Assembly: GCA_903889895.1 (NCBI GenBank)
Contig: CAISYZ010000199.1
Location: forward strand, 1 to 58,460
DNA: 58,460 bases
Origin: an uncultured Verrucomicrobia subdivision 3 bacterium
Lineage (GTDB): Bacteria > Verrucomicrobiota > Verrucomicrobiia > Limisphaerales > UBA11358
Reading direction: 5' to 3'
Made by a program: the position numbers and the translations under genes. Below the pieces are notes generated by a model, which worked only from the letters and a program-made list of their open reading frames with translations, made no database searches and was not told where the DNA came from. Each line of letters opens with the position of its first letter. Positions within the stretch are counted from its first letter, which is position 1. Shown here in pieces: positions 38,001 through 46,527 of the stretch.

Positions 38001-41000
38001 CGATCTGGAAGCTGCCCGCGCCATTGATGGTCGTGTAGCCAATGAGTGGGTAAATATAGCCCGCAGTGAAGGCACCGCTGATGATGTTGATTACATTCGT
38101 GCCCGCCAACGTCAGCGTGGTTGCAAACATGGGCGCGGTGGTGGTGTTGCCCACGGCGGCAAATTCATTTGTGCAGCCGTTGGCACTGCCAAGCGTGAGT
38201 GTGGAGACGGACAACTGCGACACCGAGCCTACCGCTGTCAAATTCAAGCGGCCATTGTCATTAACAATCATCGGGCCAGCACCGGTGAGGTTCGCCGGGG
38301 TGACAGCGAGGCGTCCGCCGGTGATGGTGGTGGCTCCTGTGTAAGTGTTCGCTCCGGTAAGCGTGAGTGTGCCGGTGCCCGTCTTGGTCAGGGCCAGGAT
38401 GCTCGTGCTGTTGGCAATGATGATGCCGGAAAAAGTCGTGCTCGTATTCAGCGCGCCGACACTGAGGGTCACCGTGCCAGCCAGGTCGTTGCGGAAAGTT
38501 CCGCTGCCGGATAACGAGCCAAAGTAAATTGTCCCGGTGGCAAAGTTAAAGCCGTAGCCGTCCGTGGCGTTGTTGTTCAATGACCACGCGGCGTTGGCAC
38601 TGCCAGCCGTGGCGCTGTTGAAGCGCCAGCGATCATTGCTCCCGCTGGCAGCCGAGTTCATGACTCCGGTGAATCCGCTATCATCACCGCTGAAAGTGAG
38701 TGCTGGGTTTATGTTGCCGCTTTCGTTGATGGTGCCGCCGCCCGAAAGATTGCCGCTCAAGGTGGGGCCACCGGGCGCATTTTTTACCCAGGAAACCGTG
38801 GCGCCGGTGGGCACCACAATGTTATTGGCAATTGTCGGGGCATAAAATTGCACTGTGGTTCCGTTGTTATTGGTGAACACGCCGCCGATGCCCAGCGGGG
38901 TGGCACCGCCGAGTGCGAGCGTGCCGCCGTTGAGCACAGTGACGCCGGTGTAAGTGTTGGCGTTATTCGTGAGTGAAAGCGCGGCCGTGCCGTTCTTGAT
39001 CAGCGAACCGCTGCCGGCGATGACGCCGTTGGTGATGGCGTAATTCTGAACGTTGTTGCTGAAGGTCACGCTGGCCGGCGTAACCGTGCCGACGATGTTG
39101 ATGGTGTTGGTGGTGGATGTGTCATCGAATATCACCGCCGCCCCGTCTACGTAATTCGTAATCGTGCCGCCGCCATTCTTCCAGTTCAGCGTGGTGGTGT
39201 CCCAGTTCGTGTTGACGCCGCCGACCCAGAATAATTGGTTCGCCAGCGTCACGTTGAGGTCGAGTGACTGGTTAACGGTGTTATTGACGAGCGTCGCCAC
39301 CATGCCGCCGGGCAGGATCAAGGTGGTCGGCACTGTGCCGGACAACGTGCCGGAATATTTGAACAATGGATAGGTGCCGGGCGGAATCAGCATCGCCCCC
39401 GGACGCACGATGACGGTGGGCGCAACGGTGAAGGCAAGGTTTCCATTGATAAGCAGCGGCGCAGTTGTGGTGCTGGGCAGGTTGCCGTTGAAATTGAAAT
39501 CCGCGTAGGTGCTGCCCGAACTGTAAGTCAGGCCGCCGCAGACCCATTGACCGCCCGCAGTTGCCACGAGCACGCCGTTGGTGCCGCCGGACGAAACCGT
39601 GACTGCACTGTTCGAGCAACTGCTGCCGGTCTGGCCGATGAGTTCGCCAGCGCTGACGGTGGTGGCACCGGTGTGGAGATTGTTGCCGGTCAGAGTCCAC
39701 GTTGCGGAACCGATTTTCATCAGTGCGTTGCCGCTCAACTGGCCGCTGTAAATGTTCGTGCCGACGTTGTTGTTGCCGACGGAAATGGTGCCCGTGCCGA
39801 GCGCGAGTGAGCGGGCGCCTTTCAAGCCGCCGAGCGTGGCGTTCAAGTTGTTCAGGTTGAGCGTGCCGGAATCGAGGACGTTCATGTCCACGGAGGAGTT
39901 TTGCAGCGCGAGCGTGTTGCTCACCACCAGCGTGCCATTGGTGATGCGCGTGTCACCGGAATATGCATCGGCCCCGCTCAAGGCCCAGGTGCCAGAGCCG
40001 TCCTTGGTGACACCCACGATTGCGGAGCCGGTGTCCACAATGTTGCCGGCAACGGCACCGTTGCTGACACCGGAGAGGGTAATAATGCGCGAACTGGCCG
40101 TGACCTGGTTGCTGACAGCGGTGCTGCCCGAGGTGCCGAGGGTCAGGAAACCTGCGTCCGACTGGACGATGGCAAATGAGCCGCCGGAAGTGAGACCGAG
40201 CGTGCCGGAAAGGGTGTTATTGCCGTTGAGGTTTTCAATGGAGACATTGGTGCCGCTGCGTTCCGGCAAGCTGATGTAATTGTTCAACGTGATGCTGTTC
40301 GAAAGTTCCAGGCGACCGATGGATTCGTTACCGCCGTTGCCCACGATGATGGTTCCCGTTCCCAGGGTCTGAGTGGCCGCCGCGCGGACCACGCCGCTGC
40401 GGAAATATTGGGCACCGTTGCCGATGTTGACGCCGCCGCTGAAGGTGTTGTTTGCGCCGGCCAGTGTCAGGATGGCGTTGGCGTTGGTGACGGTGAGCGT
40501 GAGCGCGCCGGCGGTGTTTTTTACGAGTCCGCTGAAAAAGCTGTTCACATTCGCATTACCGACGGTGAGTGCGGGGGAGCCACCGGCGACGGTGTCAATT
40601 GTGCCGTTACCGTAAAGGCCGTTGATGGTCTGGCTGTAGGTGTTCAAGTCGAGCGTGCCGGCATTGGTGACAATCAGGTTGCCTTTGCCCGTGCCGTTTG
40701 GCAGCAAGCCGGTCGCGCCGAATTTCAGCGTGCCGTTGGTGATGGTGGTATCGCCGGTGTAGGCATACACGCCGTTGCCCGCAGTGGTGGAATTGGAGTA
40801 AACCTGTGTGCCGTTGACGATGTTCACGGCGAGGTTGCCGACGATGCTGCCGCCGAAAATTTGCTGCGCGGAATTGGAGAGCGTGAGCGTGGCTGCCGTC
40901 GCGCTGCTGTTGGTGACCCAGCCGAGGTCGGCGGGCGTGGGGGAAGTATTCAAGCCAGCCAGCGTCTGGTTGTAGCCGTTCAAATCAAATACCGTCGGCA

Positions 41001-43716
41001 CCGTGGTGCTGCCGTTGCCGCCGATGTCCATGACGGCGGTGGGGCTGACGCCGTTGATTGCGCCAATGCTGTTGGTGCGGTTGCGGATGCTGATGTTGGT
41101 GTAGCTGCCGCTGCCAGAAAACCGGACGTAGCCCTCGCGCACAATCAGCGTGGTGGCCGGGGTAATCAGGTTGATCGGCCCGGCAAAGGTCAGCAGACCG
41201 GAGGTGGTCGGTCCGTAAATGTCGCCGCCAGCGAAGGTGTTGGTGTTGATGGTGACCGTTCCGGAAATCGTGGACGAGGTCGCGTCCACTGCCTGAATCA
41301 CGCCCGAGGAAGCACCCGGATTGGTGCTGCTCAAGGTCATATTGTTCGTGAGGGTCACGCCGTTGAGCAACATTTTGGTCACCCCAGGACTGTTGTTCAT
41401 TGTGACATTGCCGGTTCCCAAGGCATTGCTGTTGTTCACTTGCAGGATGCCTGCGTTGATGGTCGTGCCGCCGGTGTAGGTGTTCACCCCGGAAATCGTC
41501 AACGTGCCGCCGGTGGAAAAGTAGTTGTTGAGTGTCAAGCCGCCAGCGCCGGAAATGATGCCGGATAGGGTGCCATTATCGTAGGTCGTGGTGGAATTCC
41601 AGAACTGCCGCAGCAGCACCGTCAAGCCGGTGTTGTTCGTGATGTTGGCCGAATCGGTGACGGACTGGTTGAAGTCAAGCACGCCGCCATTGGCCACTGT
41701 CGGGGTGGAAAACGCGCTGTCCAAAATCAACTCGCCCTGGCTGGCGAGCACATAATAAGGCGTGGCAGTGGAGCCACCGTTGAGTTCCAGCGAGCCGCCG
41801 TTGGTGACGGTGATGATGCCGGTGTAACCGGCATTCGCCACGGTGATGATGGACATGTTTCCCTGGAAATTCGCGCCGGTGTTCGCAAAGTCAATGAGTG
41901 TGCCCGGACCGCTCACGTTTAATGGCCCGGTGCCGGTCAACAAGCCGACGAGATTCAGGACAAACTGGCCGCCCGCCCCGGCTGCGATTTGCAGCGTTCC
42001 GCCGCTGGCACCTATATTGTTGGTGTGGGTGTAGCTGGTGCCCGTGATTGCGGCCCCGACCTGCAACGTGCCGCCGTTAAGGACTACGACGGCGGTGGTG
42101 GCGCCCAAATTATTGTTGTTGGTGATGGCGACTGTGCCGGAATTGATGACCGTGGTGTTGGTGTAAGTGTTGACGCCTGAGAGCACGGTAATGCCGGTGC
42201 CCACATTGGTGATGCCGCCACCACCGGCCCCCGAGATGATCCCGTTCAAGGTCAGCGTGCCGCCGCCCGCCGCGTTGATAGCCACGCTGTTCGAGAGGGT
42301 GAGGGTGCCGGAAAGTATGTTCGTGCCGCTGGTGGCCAAGCTGCTGATGGTCTTGACGCCGGTGGAGCCGGCGCGGACGTTGATGGCGTTGGTAAAATTC
42401 TGACCGCCGGTCGTTGCGCCCAAAGCCAGGTTCGCTGTATTGGTGCCCGATGTTTCACCCAGATAGAAAATCGGGCTGTTGCTGGCATAGCCGGTGGCGT
42501 TGAATTGCAACGTGCCGCTGGAGATATAGGTATTGCCACTGTAGGTATTGGTGCCGCTGAACTGCACCACGCCGGTCAACGGCAGCAGGAAGCCGTTGAC
42601 CACCACGTTCTGGCCGCTGCCGCTGATGGGGCCGGCGAAGTTCACCGTGCCGCCGGTGGCCGCGCTCAAATTAATCTGGCCGTTCAGCGTAATCGAGCTG
42701 TAGAAAGTATCCGTGCCGCTGGTGTTCAAGCCGCCGATGGTCCGCTCCACCGTGCCGCTTTGGTAAGTCGTGATGGGATTGGTGAAATTATAGCCGCCGG
42801 TCAGGGGTGAAAGCCACAGCTTCGCAGGCGTGGCGCCACTGCCGTCGCCGACGGTCACCTTCTGGCCGGTGGCGAGGCTGCCGCCGGTGTCCATCCACAA
42901 TTCGCCGGCGTTGATGTAAATGTTCGTGCTGCCACCCCACGTCTGCGCGGCTTTGATGTCCACGATGCCGTAGTGCGCACTATCGTCTTCAATGTTCATG
43001 TCCACGTTGGTGTTGCCGACCTGACCGCCGACGAGGTCGGTTTGCAGGATGAGCTTGTGCGCGGCGGCGAGGTTGTTGGCTGTGCCGCCATAGACCTGAA
43101 CTTCCTTGTGGTTGTCGTTGAAGACGGGTTGCAGGAAAATCAAATCTCCCGCCGCCGGGTTTAACTGCATGAACGCATCCGCCGTGTTATACGCGCCCGA
43201 GGTCTGCATGTTGATGGTGATGGGCGCGGCCCAGTCGTTTTCGATCTTCCCGTCAAAGTTCAATCCGGCCGTGCCGGCGCTACCGTTGCCATAATACAAT
43301 TCAATCCCGGTGGTCGGTGAACTGAACGTGCTGTCCCAATAGATGTTGCCGATGGACTGCCAGGACGTGTAATCATTCGTCAGCGTGTATTCGTGGTTGT
43401 TTGCGCCACCGATGAATTGGTTGTAGCTGAAATGCAGGTCGTTCCCGAACACCCAGCCACCGAAGCTCGTCGGACAACTGGAGCCATACCAGTTGTCACA
43501 ATAGCTGAAATTGCCCACGCCGTTTGCGCCGTTCGCGTCCTGCCCGTTCCAGTTGATCGTGCCCGCACGCCCGGACAGCAGCGAAACTCCCGGCAGGATC
43601 AGCATCGTGGCGGTCAGCCATGGCAGTGAAAGCCGGACTGGCATTATTTGCCGGCGGGACTGGCCAATGATTTGAGTAATGTTAGCGAGTTTTTTCGTTG
43701 AAACGGAGGGTTTCAT
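32068..43716 (-). CDS. Giant secreted autotransporter-type beta-strand repeat protein
   Basis: This is a single open frame of 3882 codons. The signal peptide is PWLTATMLILPGVSLLSGRA, reached either from the ATG at 43716 or from an inner one (43644). Residues ~330-3250 form a long beta-helix-like tract with about 13 autotransporter-associated repeats such as GANTYTGATTITGGRLAV and GVNTYTGGTTINAGILQV. Then follow an Ig-like domain (~3285-3370), two MBG segments (~3370-3540), a YDG segment (~3540-3620), a Big_3-like domain and a cadherin-like block with VTDADGDTI, and a C-terminal domain ending SSAYYRLKYQP. No outer-membrane barrel, LPXTG or PEP-CTERM signal is present. Likely a surface or extracellular adhesin; its route across the outer membrane is unclear. 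Confidence 0.93.
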   Translation of the reverse strand: MKPSVSTKKLANITQIIGQSRRQIMPVRLSLPWLTATMLILPGVSLLSGRAGTINWNGQDANGANGVGNFSYCDNWYGSSCPTSFGGWVFGNDLHFSYNQFIGGANNHEYTLTNDYTSWQSIGNIYWDSTFSSPTTGIELYYGNGSAGTAGLNFDGKIENDWAAPITINMQTSGAYNTADAFMQLNPAAGDLIFLQPVFNDNHKEVQVYGGTANNLAAAHKLILQTDLVGGQVGNTNVDMNIEDDSAHYGIVDIKAAQTWGGSTNIYINAGELWMDTGGSLATGQKVTVGDGSGATPAKLWLSPLTGGYNFTNPITTYQSGTVERTIGGLNTSGTDTFYSSITLNGQINLSAATGGTVNFAGPISGSGQNVVVNGFLLPLTGVVQFSGTNTYSGNTYISSGTLQFNATGYASNSPIFYLGETSGTNTANLALGATTGGQNFTNAINVRAGSTGVKTISSLATSGTNILSGTLTLSNSVAINAAGGGTLTLNGIISGAGGGGITNVGTGITVLSGVNTYTNTTVINSGTVAITNNNNLGATTAVVVLNGGTLQVGAAITGTSYTHTNNIGASGGTLQIAAGAGGQFVLNLVGLLTGTGPLNVSGPGTLIDFANTGANFQGNMSIITVANAGYTGIITVTNGGSLELNGGSTATPYYVLASQGELILDSAFSTPTVANGGVLDFNQSVTDSANITNNTGLTVLLRQFWNSTTTYDNGTLSGIISGAGGLTLNNYFSTGGTLTISGVNTYTGGTTINAGILQVNNSNALGTGNVTMNNSPGVTKMLLNGVTLTNNMTLSSTNPGASSGVIQAVDATSSTISGTVTINTNTFAGGDIYGPTTSGLLTFAGPINLITPATTLIVREGYVRFSGSGSYTNISIRNRTNSIGAINGVSPTAVMDIGGNGSTTVPTVFDLNGYNQTLAGLNTSPTPADLGWVTNSSATAATLTLSNSAQQIFGGSIVGNLAVNIVNGTQVYSNSTTAGNGVYAYTGDTTITNGTLKFGATGLLPNGTGKGNLIVTNAGTLDLNTYSQTINGLYGNGTIDTVAGGSPALTVGNANVNSFFSGLVKNTAGALTLTVTNANAILTLAGANNTFSGGVNIGNGAQYFRSGVVRAAATQTLGTGTIIVGNGGNESIGRLELSNSITLNNYISLPERSGTNVSIENLNGNNTLSGTLGLTSGGSFAIVQSDAGFLTLGTSGSTAVSNQVTASSRIITLSGVSNGAVAGNIVDTGSAIVGVTKDGSGTWALSGADAYSGDTRITNGTLVVSNTLALQNSSVDMNVLDSGTLNLNNLNATLGGLKGARSLALGTGTISVGNNNVGTNIYSGQLSGNALMKIGSATWTLTGNNLHTGATTVSAGELIGQTGSSCSNSAVTVSSGGTNGVLVATAGGQWVCGGLTYSSGSTYADFNFNGNLPSTTTAPLLINGNLAFTVAPTVIVRPGAMLIPPGTYPLFKYSGTLSGTVPTTLILPGGMVATLVNNTVNQSLDLNVTLANQLFWVGGVNTNWDTTTLNWKNGGGTITNYVDGAAVIFDDTSTTNTINIVGTVTPASVTFSNNVQNYAITNGVIAGSGSLIKNGTAALSLTNNANTYTGVTVLNGGTLALGGATPLGIGGVFTNNNGTTVQFYAPTIANNIVVPTGATVSWVKNAPGGPTLSGNLSGGGTINESGNINPALTFSGDDSGFTGVMNSAASGSNDRWRFNSATAGSANAAWSLNNNATDGYGFNFATGTIYFGSLSGSGTFRNDLAGTVTLSVGALNTSTTFSGIIIANSTSILALTKTGTGTLTLTGANTYTGATTITGGRLAVTPANLTGAGPMIVNDNGRLNLTAVGSVSQLSVSTLTLGSANGCTNEFAAVGNTTTAPMFATTLTLAGTNVINIISGAFTAGYIYPLIGYTTINGAGSFQIGTVPTGLVATITTNNISGVNTIALNVSAANTTVDVWSGKTSGNWDTSTAGNWTNSGAAVIYADNDNVRFDDSASAFTVTAASGANPYLSPGNFVVSNTANAYTLGGSSITINSLTKSGTNSLTVTAAEVGSGPINLNSGTINLNGPSFGVMLGSGPLNFNGGTLSSTIAAANTTDLNNPIYVATGMTGTINMGTRIQLGSASVGYSLTGAGTLNLNAQTTVSRNDVYMNFSAFTGAINFTGSGGVRLFNNGGYFGGFGTATVDIEGSVSLQPQSYSTGGSWSIGALSGSSFGASISGSTAGAITNSIGANNASTTFAGSIQGNSVITKVGSGTLTLSGTNTYSGSTTVSAGALIGVTGGYCSNSAVTINTGATNGVFVSTQGGQWSCSNLTYSAGTEYASFTFTTNSPSTTTAPMLVLSNLTISGTLNILVSGYTLSLGTYPLLTYAGTLTGAPVLTPLALPQRDAGYITNNTTTKVISVVITNVTSYSEPLVWQPGSGLWDTVTANWKDQLGVTTTYDDTLDSVVFNETPAGSGPFFVTNSSSFSPVSVTVSNVTKQYTLTGSGIIGSTPLTKLGTGTLVLLNSNAFTGITTIGAGTIQLGDGVTNNGYLSGNITNNGTLVYANQANQTYAGIISGTGSVTKTNASSLTLSGVNTYSGGTLLAAGTISINAASGLGATTGTVTLGNASGAAVTLAANGLGGSAANVSQPVTVAGTGLNTISGTWNNSGQINLLPGAITLSSANLTINSTAASGWRIQGGVTGTGNLTFQDNFTGTGAFIDIRSTLNNVGAITNSGTGNTNLYVNGGNSGLIGANVTSLIENSSTSPFTINAADNGFLGTVQVLLGTMALQNANALNTNLAYVASGATLDIQNVSQTLAGLSDISGAGGTVTDSTGSSLHTLTLAGSGNYTFSGNITAATTANRALAINLTSSGIQTLAGNNTYGGGTTVNGGTLRLGSGTNALGTNSTTIATGGTLDVNGQTNGTVTSVTGAGVGGNGALINSNILSAALLNSEIVNGASFTVGGPGSLTLQRARSGGAPFILTKIGTGTFTLGNANATSHDNLLALDVESASTVNLGMTGSTIAVDRGVKINAGGTVRFTGNSTDMLSASPEVNVANGTLDLNGYNVTAGRLTIGNGTNNGIILGGSSSTYTLAANYSPFGVNGNVGASTIEAMSGSANLVLAGSGIALNKTTTNYVILSQTNTYSGATTISSGTLLLTNAGAIGNSPNIAVAGGAVFDVSGVSGGFTLGTAQTLSGNGAVNGAATVNGTIAPGLVGISTLTLNSSPTLHGTVQITLNRTNSQNADKLVLTTGTLNYGGALIITNLGNALQSGDTFALFAAGAYSGGFTNVVLPALGGGLVWNTSQLTVNGSISIAAVPVITMTPASTNFVYGNSTLLTANAAGTAPLAYQWFDNNTNLISGATNSTLTLTAPGVNSSGNYTIVVTNAFGTATNLVAVTVTPAPLGVTANDTNRIYGAADPAYTASFSGFVNGDTVAVVGGSASLTTVTSSSSPVGTYTITAAIGSLTATNYSFTSFTNGTLTINAATLGITANSSGKTYGQTVSFAGTEFTAIGLLGSDTVTGVTLTSAGATNSATVSSYPIIASTATGSGLTNYSISYTNGLLAVNPLAVVLAGTRPYDTTTNASAATLSVANAVGSDDVIVASGTGGLAGAGIGTQAITSFGTLVLGGTTAGNYTLAGASGSVIISQASATVNVSSSASPAGYLDSLTFTANVAPTNATGSVTFYNVTTPFSTNTLAAGVATSDSLNSLPRGTNLITAVYAGDVNFLAATNTFNQIVTNHPPVAGNVAFTFATGVHSLRTSVSNLLVNVTDADGDTISLVSVGTSTNGITPTITSGLLEYYNTSGLNDQFSYTVTDGFGGTNTGYVSIVVSNSLTGPITGQFTSFTGGMANLEFFGIASYSYVAERSTNLTDWVDVSTNAAATNGVINVIDSFGDLGGIPPSSAYYRLKYQP

Positions 43717-43939
43717 TTAGGGTGTTGGGTTGGGGGTTATTTCTGAAATCAGGATTTTGCTTGGTCGGCTATAAATTCAAATTTACCGGATGTTTGCGGT
43801 CGCAGTGCGCGCGTGCGTTTGTTGGGGAATGGCACCGCATTTCAATGGAAAACCGCAACCTTCGGGTCGCCGTTAGCTTTCATGGTGTTAGACGCATGAA
43901 ATAAAACACATGAAGCCAGAGGCACAACCGGTAATTCAG

Positions 43940-44071
43940 TTAACCAATTAACTTATCGAGCTTCTCGAAGGCAAGGGCGTTGAAATCCGGCTGGATGTTT
44001 TTGGCTGGTTGGCCTGACCTGATGAATTTTGGCCTGGCTGAAAGACTCTTCTGGGAAACGGGGGTTTTCAT
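43940..44071 (-). pseudogene. Decayed duplicate of the giant gene's 5' end
   Basis: On the minus strand a 43-codon frame starts MKTPVSQKSLSA, similar to the giant protein's MKPSVSTKKLAN. The leader is also duplicated: CAGAAGCAACCCTCAACTCC before this ATG matches CAGAAATAACCCCCAACCC before the giant gene's ATG. Similarity fades after about 12 codons and a TAA ends the frame. It looks like the stump of a paralogue, or a duplicated leader region. Confidence 0.6.
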
Positions 44072-44406
44072 TCGGGTGGGTTGGAGTTGAGGGTTGCTTC
44101 TGAAAATTAAAAATGGAATTTAGCCGGCCAGCAGGGCGTTAAAATACAGCAGGGGCGTATGGGCGATGGGCATCGGTTCAACAGGGTAATTCAACGCCAA
44201 TAATAAAACATCGCCAGTTCTGGGGATATCGCATGATTGTGCGAGAGATAAGCCCGGCGGAACCGGCCCAACCAAGCCTTCGTCCTTCCTGTGACTGGTA
44301 ACCCGAAAAATATATTCGCGCTACTGTTCTACCGCCGCGACGGTGCCGCCGTGGCGGCGGTTAGTTTATCCAATCTTGCTGGACAAGGGCACGGGGCCGG
44401 CACCGC
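44072..44406. other. Gene-free stretch with one G/C hairpin
   Basis: No gene can be supported here. It includes the duplicated leader just upstream of the pseudogene and one hairpin, ACCGCCGC at 44331 with GCGGCGGT at 44354-44361, which lies 46 bp beyond the stop of the small gene at 44407 and might end its transcript, although no T-run follows. Confidence 0.5.
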
Positions 44407-44628
44407 CTAGATTTCATAATTCAACTTCACCTCCCGGATCACCGGCTTGAACTTCACTCGCTGGCCAAAACGCAGGCGCAAAATGGCCGGAGCGATTTTG
44501 CCGGACAGGTTCGCGAACAGCGCCTCATTTTCTTTTACGTCGCCCGGCTGTAGGATGACGACCGGTCGGGTCATCGGTTTAACGGTTGGGGCGCGGCCCA
44601 TGACCGTGTTTTCAGGATAGTCATTCAT
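44407..44628 (-). CDS. Small hypothetical protein
   Basis: The 73-residue frame starts MNDYPENTVMGRAPTVKP and ends KFKPVIREVKLNYEI; beta-rich, basic, without a signal peptide. An earlier in-frame ATG (44661) would add 11 residues. No family was recognised. It lies alone on the minus strand upstream of the giant gene and could be a short remnant. Confidence 0.45.
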   Translation of the reverse strand: MNDYPENTVMGRAPTVKPMTRPVVILQPGDVKENEALFANLSGKIAPAILRLRFGQRVKFKPVIREVKLNYEI

Positions 44629-45058
44629 AGCATGTGCCTGCCCATGCACCAACCATGCCAAAAGTTTTACGCTGCGAAACTAAGGGTTTTTAAGCCTGAT
44701 CCTAAATGCAATTTAAATGCAATCAGGCTAAAACTGCACCTGCAATGCGCGTGGTCAAGGGCTTGCCCAGAACGCTGGCGACCTGATTCAGCATGGCGGC
44801 AACCTAGCTTCGGCCCAGGGTGTCGCTTAGGGCGCAAACTCGGGCTGAAGGGTCGAAACCTTTCAGGATTCCACCGCCATCAACGCGCTTTGGATGACTG
44901 CCAACGGTCTTGGAATCCGCACCTATGGAATCGGAACTCTTGTCCACAACTTTTTGGTATTAGGAATTCGGTCTGGGAACCCACGCCAACGGTATTGCCG
45001 GCTTGGCCTAGACTGTTTGCTGTGGATTGTTTCTGCCCTGACGGTGGTAATCTCGGCC
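44629..45058. other. Intergenic region upstream of the ArsR-type gene
   Basis: About 430 bp without a gene I can support. Frames run through it toward the ArsR-type ORF, but the predicted peptides look random. Fragments such as GGTCGAAACCTTTCAGGATTCC recall the hairpin element at 5060-5480, so it may contain decayed repeat or gene debris. A promoter for the ArsR-type gene presumably lies here; no convincing hexamers were singled out. Confidence 0.4.
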
Positions 45059-45349
45059 ATGCTTAATGAAATCCCCACGGCTCCGGCCCGGCTGCCGTAT
45101 TTGCAGCCGGAAAATCTTTTTCAGGCACTAGGCAACCCGACACTCCTCGCCATGATTCGGCGGCTGGCCACCGACGGCACATTGTCCGTAAATGATTTTG
45201 TGCTCACCACAGAGATGAGCCAGGCTGGCGTCTCCAAACATCTGGAAATACTGCGGCTCGCCGGCGTGGTGGTGAAAGCCCCTTCGCCGGACGGCGATCT
45301 GCGCAAACATTGTTATATGATTCCGCCGGCGTTCCTAGTTGTGCGTTGA
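45059..45349 (+). CDS. ArsR-family winged-helix regulator
   Basis: The 96-residue protein has an ArsR-type HTH: LFQALGNPTLLAMIRRLATD, EMSQAGVSKHLEILRLAGVV and the wing KAPSPDGDLRKHCYMIPP. The metal-binding cysteine pair of ArsR/SmtB (ELCVCDL) is absent, so its inducer is probably not a metal bound at that site. The start at 45059 is chosen because it begins the fold. It could regulate itself; no clear target is adjacent (hemC starts 131 bp later). Confidence 0.82.
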   Translation: MLNEIPTAPARLPYLQPENLFQALGNPTLLAMIRRLATDGTLSVNDFVLTTEMSQAGVSKHLEILRLAGVVVKAPSPDGDLRKHCYMIPPAFLVVR

Positions 45350-45480
45350 GGACTGGTGGAACTGGACTGCGGCACGTGCGTGGTGCGGTTGAACCTGCCG
45401 GCCGCGTCGGCGTAGGTTCGGGGTGCGCGTTGTTTGCTTTCCATTGGTGATTCATCTATGCCAATCTGTGGCGAGAATTT

Positions 45481-46449
45481 ATGCCTGAAAAGCCGATCAT
45501 CATTTGCACGCGCGGCAGCGCGCTGGCGCTGGCGCAATCGAACATGATTGCCGCGCTTTGCCGCACCGCGTTTCCCGCCTTGTCGTTCGAGTTGCAGATC
45601 ATCAAGACCACCGGCGACAAATTGCAGAAGGCTTCGATGGCCAAGACCGACCCCAGCCTGCCGAAAGGTTTGTTTACAAAGGAGCTGGAAGTGGCATTGC
45701 TCAATGGCACGGCTGATCTCGCCGTTCACAGCCTGAAAGATTTGCCGACCGAATTGCCGGACGGCCTGTATCTCGCCGCCACGCCAAAGCGCGAGGATGT
45801 GCGCGACGTGTTGATTTATCGCGCGGCGGGTGCTTCCGCCAAGCGTGGCTTCCAAGCTCACGCGGCGCTGAAGGATTTTCCCCAAGGCGCAACCATCGCC
45901 ACCAGCAGCACGCGGCGCAAACAGTCTTTGCTCGCGTTGCGGCCCGATTTGAACATCGTGGAAATCCGCGGCAACGTGGCCACCCGGATGCAGAAGGTCG
46001 CCGACAACGGTCAGGTGGACGCCACCATCCTCGCGCTCGCGGGCATGACGCGGCTGAATTTCAAAATCAATGCCGACGGCACCATCAGCGGCGACGCCGT
46101 GCCGGCAGGAATGTTCGCCACGGTTTTGGGCTTGGATGTGATGCTGCCGTGTGTCGGTCAGGGCGCGATTGGAATTGAAATCCGTTCCGGCGACGAGCGC
46201 ATCGGTAAGATTGTCGGGCAACTGAATCACGCCCCGACCTTTCAAGCGGTGACGGCCGAGCGCGCGTTTCTGCGCGGCATGGGCGGCGGCTGCCAAAGCC
46301 CCGTCGGCGCGCATGCGGAAATTGCCGGCGAGCATGTGACGCTCAAGGCAATCTCCTTCCGCGATGAAACAGTGAAACGCGCCGAAGGTAAGCAGCCGGT
46401 TGCCGAAGCGGCAGCGTTGGGCGAGCAGATTGCGGCGAAGTTGAGATAA
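45481..46449 (+). CDS. hemC: Hydroxymethylbilane synthase (porphobilinogen deaminase)
   Basis: HemC polymerises four porphobilinogens to hydroxymethylbilane for haem and related tetrapyrroles. The 322-residue protein has TRGSALALAQSNMIAAL, the GLFTKELEVALL region, AVHSLKDLPTELP, TSSTRRKQSLLALRPD and EIRGNVATRMQK, and the dipyrromethane-cofactor cysteine in GMGGGCQSPVGAHA (Cys271). All functional blocks are present. hemD is not adjacent. Confidence 0.96.
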   Translation: MPEKPIIICTRGSALALAQSNMIAALCRTAFPALSFELQIIKTTGDKLQKASMAKTDPSLPKGLFTKELEVALLNGTADLAVHSLKDLPTELPDGLYLAATPKREDVRDVLIYRAAGASAKRGFQAHAALKDFPQGATIATSSTRRKQSLLALRPDLNIVEIRGNVATRMQKVADNGQVDATILALAGMTRLNFKINADGTISGDAVPAGMFATVLGLDVMLPCVGQGAIGIEIRSGDERIGKIVGQLNHAPTFQAVTAERAFLRGMGGGCQSPVGAHAEIAGEHVTLKAISFRDETVKRAEGKQPVAEAAALGEQIAAKLR

Positions 46450-46527
46450 TTTCCCAAGCAGAAGGGGTTGGTCGGCGCGGTTGAATACATTTGGACAAAC
46501 CGGACGGATGGTCGTAGTCTCGATTTC

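Noticed and set aside
40408-41568. Plus-strand frames inside the giant gene
   Set aside because: They mirror the low-complexity repeats of the 3882-codon gene and have no independent features.
43717-45058. tRNA or other structured RNA gene
   Set aside because: No cloverleaf with a T-loop GTTCRANYC and matching acceptor stem was found by eye.
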